From assembly GCA_963843685.1 (NCBI GenBank), contig CAWJLO010000010.1, positions 310,001 to 374,000 of the forward strand: a stretch of DNA of 64,000 nt. The letters are read 5' to 3'. The notes under the pieces were generated by a model. The model made no database searches, had not been told where the DNA came from, and saw only the letters and a program-made list of their open reading frames with translations. Position 1 is the stretch's first letter. Every line of letters starts with the position of its first letter. Source of the stretch: DASQHL01 sp963843685 (GTDB taxonomy: Bacteria; Chloroflexota; Dehalococcoidia; DSTF01; JACRBR01). Positions 62,330-64,000 of this stretch are shown one piece after another. Made by a program: the position numbers and the translations under genes.

Positions 62330-63688
62330 TCAGACCTGCTCGAAATAGCGCGCCCGCTCCCAGGCGGTGACAGCGCGGCGGTGTTTTTCGACCTCCCAGC
62401 GCCGCATGGCGACGTAGTGGTCGACGAAGGCGTCGCCCAGCATGTCGCGGGCGATGGCGCTCGCGTCGAGGAGATCGACGGCCTCGTCGAGCGTGCGTGG
62501 CAGGCCCGGAAGGCCCTCGGCCTCGTAGACGTTTCCCTGCTGCGGCGGCGGGGGCTGCATGTTCTGTTCGATGCCGTGCAGCCCGCCGGCGAGGCAGGCG
62601 GAGAAGCCGAGATACGGATTGACGTCGGCGCCCGGCACGCGGTGCTCGATACGGATGGCGGCGGCGCCGTTGGTGATGGCGCGGAGCGAGGCCGTGCGAT
62701 TGTCGAGGCCCCAGGTGGCGGCGGTGGGCGCCCAGCTGCCGGCGACGTAGCGCTTGTAGGAGTTCACGTTCGGCGCGTAGAGGGCGAAGAGCTCCGGCAT
62801 GGTCGCGAGCGCGCCGGCGACGTACGCGCGCATCGTCGGGGACATGTGGTGGTCGGCGGCGGCATCCCAGAACGCGTTGGCGCCATCCCGCCAGAGGCTC
62901 TGGTGGATGTGGCCGCTGCAGCCGTCCATCTCGTCCGAGTACTTGGCCATGAAGGTGGGGACGGCGCCGGACTGCGCGAGCACCTCCTTCGCGCCGCTCT
63001 TGAAGAGCATGCCGCGGTCGGCCGCCTCGAGCGCGGCCGTGTAGTGGAGGTTCATCTCGTACATACCCTCGCCGTGCTCGCGGTTGTAGCCCTCGACCTC
63101 GACGCCGTACGCGTCCATGTAGCGGCGGAGACCGCCGACGACGTCATCATCGACGCTGGCGTGGCTGATCGAGTAGCAGTTGAGGCCGGGGTTGAGCGGA
63201 CGGAGGCCGGTGTAGTTCTTCGCGCGGAGGCTCTCCTGGTCCTCGCGGAACATGCGGATCTCCAGCTCGACGGCCATCATCGGCTCGAAACCGAGGCCGC
63301 GCGCACGCTCGATCAAGCGTCGCAGGACGGAGCGCGGCGAGACGGCGAGGAGTTCGCCGTGTTCGGTGTAGACATCGCAGACGCAGGCGGCAGTCGCCGG
63401 CTCCCAGGGGACGATGCGGAACGTGGCGAGGTCGGGCCGAAGGAGGATGTCGGCGAAGCCCGTATCGGCGCTGCCGACGGCGAGCCTGGCGCCGGTGATG
63501 ATCTCCTCGGCGACGTCCCAGCCGAAGATCACGTCGCACTGGGCGAACCCCTCGCCCTCGCAGCCATCGAGGAACTGGCGGGCAGAGACGCGCTTGCCGC
63601 GGTAGACGCCGTCCATATCGGGCGTGCCGATCTTGACCGTCTCGATGCCGTGATCGGCTATGCGGCGGGCAATCTCGTCCTTGTTCAT
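62330..63688 (-). CDS. Glutamine synthetase-family gamma-glutamyl ligase
   Basis: 452 residues. Metal- and glutamate-binding 'ELEIRMFREDQ', 'EMNLHYTAAL', 'GHIHQSLW' and 'NSYKRYVAGSWAPTAATWGLDNRTASLR' in outline are the GS-family blocks; the last differs from true GlnA and resembles PuuA/GlnA3-like gamma-glutamylamine synthetases. It therefore probably glutamylates an amine rather than assimilating ammonia. TATCAT lies 8 nt before the ATG at 63688, and the longer open frame upstream is rejected. First gene of a unit with the hydrolase at 61550. Confidence 0.85.
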   Translation of the reverse strand: MNKDEIARRIADHGIETVKIGTPDMDGVYRGKRVSARQFLDGCEGEGFAQCDVIFGWDVAEEIITGARLAVGSADTGFADILLRPDLATFRIVPWEPATAACVCDVYTEHGELLAVSPRSVLRRLIERARGLGFEPMMAVELEIRMFREDQESLRAKNYTGLRPLNPGLNCYSISHASVDDDVVGGLRRYMDAYGVEVEGYNREHGEGMYEMNLHYTAALEAADRGMLFKSGAKEVLAQSGAVPTFMAKYSDEMDGCSGHIHQSLWRDGANAFWDAAADHHMSPTMRAYVAGALATMPELFALYAPNVNSYKRYVAGSWAPTAATWGLDNRTASLRAITNGAAAIRIEHRVPGADVNPYLGFSACLAGGLHGIEQNMQPPPPQQGNVYEAEGLPGLPRTLDEAVDLLDASAIARDMLGDAFVDHYVAMRRWEVEKHRRAVTAWERARYFEQV

Positions 63689-63696
63689 GGGTGACG

Positions 63697-63702
63697 ATGA
63701 TA
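63697..63702 (-). promoter_or_regulatory. -10 element abutting the glutamine synthetase-like start
   Basis: TATCAT on the minus strand, 8 nt before the ATG at 63688, with no ribosome site. Predicts a leaderless message. Confidence 0.45.
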
Positions 63703-63812
63703 CCGGCTGGGCGACGGACGGGGAACCGGAAGTTGTGTCAGGCCGGGTCAGTTCAGGACAGGCGGCTCTGGCGCGGACGCGGCAGCGTGGCATGCTGGAT
63801 GGATGCGAGAAG

Positions 63813-64000
63813 ATGGACCTGACGCACAATACGGCCGTGGGCGCTGGTATAACCTGCTGGTCACGGCGGGCGCCGTGCGTGCTGGTGGCACTGATAGGCG
63901 TCGCGGTCGTGCTCATCGTGCGAGGCGGCGGCGGCTCAAGCATCCAGCATGACGCGAGTCAGCCGACGGTCGTGACGGACGCGATGCAGGTGAGCGTCGA
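63813..64000 (+). CDS. N-terminus of a membrane-anchored protein (partial)
   Basis: An open frame running off the window: ATG at 63813 (an in-frame ATG at 63792 is also possible), a hydrophobic span (about 24-38, 'CVLVALIGVAVVLIV') and a Gly/Ser linker then polar sequence. This is the pattern of an anchored or exported protein. Too little is present to name a family. Confidence 0.45.
   Translation, partial: MDLTHNTAVGAGITCWSRRAPCVLVALIGVAVVLIVRGGGGSSIQHDASQPTVVTDAMQVSV

Noticed and set aside
61529..63694. 721-codon open frame on the plus strand
   Set aside because: Antisense to the alpha/beta hydrolase and the glutamine synthetase-like gene, both of which have full active-site motifs.

Overview
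The window is GC-rich (about two thirds G+C by eye) chromosomal DNA, most likely from a Chloroflexota bacterium, possibly the Dehalococcoidia side. The clearest pointers are a 1612-residue double membrane protein of the Chloroflexota/archaeal 'YYY' (DUF2298) type, an F420-type luciferase-like oxidoreductase, an acVLRF1-type peptidyl-tRNA hydrolase, an LCP protein, a DUF4012 protein and the block ffh-rpsP-KH-rimM. This assignment is inference from gene content; there is no rRNA in the window.

Layout. 1-10,100: tail of fusA, two small paralogous proteins, an LCP cell-wall ligase, phosphoglucose/phosphomannose isomerase, a class III CoA transferase with an LLM oxidoreductase, an EthD protein, a GerW-like membrane pair, and a redox group (peroxiredoxin, MshD-like double acetyltransferase, OsmC). 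10,130-10,700: tRNA-Val, Leu, Arg and Met. 11,200-15,300: an exported GH3 glycosidase that appears to run on, through a frameshift, into a membrane segment and a winged-helix DNA-binding domain, then a broken glycosyltransferase. 15,400-22,030: a degenerate AAA+ relative, a degenerate GGDEF protein, small proteins and a large STAND/BTAD regulator. 22,250-29,540: clpX, clpP, tig and an opp-type transporter (permeases and binding protein, no ATPases). 29,870-37,530: YYY protein, ffh, rpsP, KH protein, rimM, tRNA-Ala. 37,600-45,100: DUF4012 protein, an LPNTG-tailed surface protein, HAD hydrolase, two tandem GT-C-like membrane glycosyltransferases, histidine phosphatase. 45,280-46,700: an esterase flanked by half a tRNA-Arg gene and an intact tRNA-Arg gene. 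46,800-64,000: GH3 glucosidase, ketopantoate reductase-like protein, sulfatase, aldo/keto reductase, a HemQ-Rieske fusion, acVLRF1, GH13 glucosidase, MFS transporter, alpha/beta hydrolase and a glutamine synthetase-like ligase.

Two features run through the whole window. First, many genes have a -10-like hexamer (TATAAT, TATACT, TATCAT and similar) ending only 5-8 nt before the start codon and no Shine-Dalgarno sequence, which suggests frequent leaderless mRNAs; a classical 17-nt-spaced TTGACA box accompanies one of them. Genes inside operons instead have good GGAGG-type sites or stop/start overlaps. Second, at least five otherwise well-conserved genes (GH3, glycosyltransferase, tig, oppC, sulfatase) change reading frame, several at or near G/C runs. 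The simplest explanation is indel error in the assembly, and this matters for interpreting any 'broken' gene here.

The most interesting items are the glycosidase-membrane-winged helix arrangement, the HemQ-Rieske fusion with its duplicated tail, the recurrent leaderless promoter layout, and the tRNA-Arg half-gene flanking the esterase segment.
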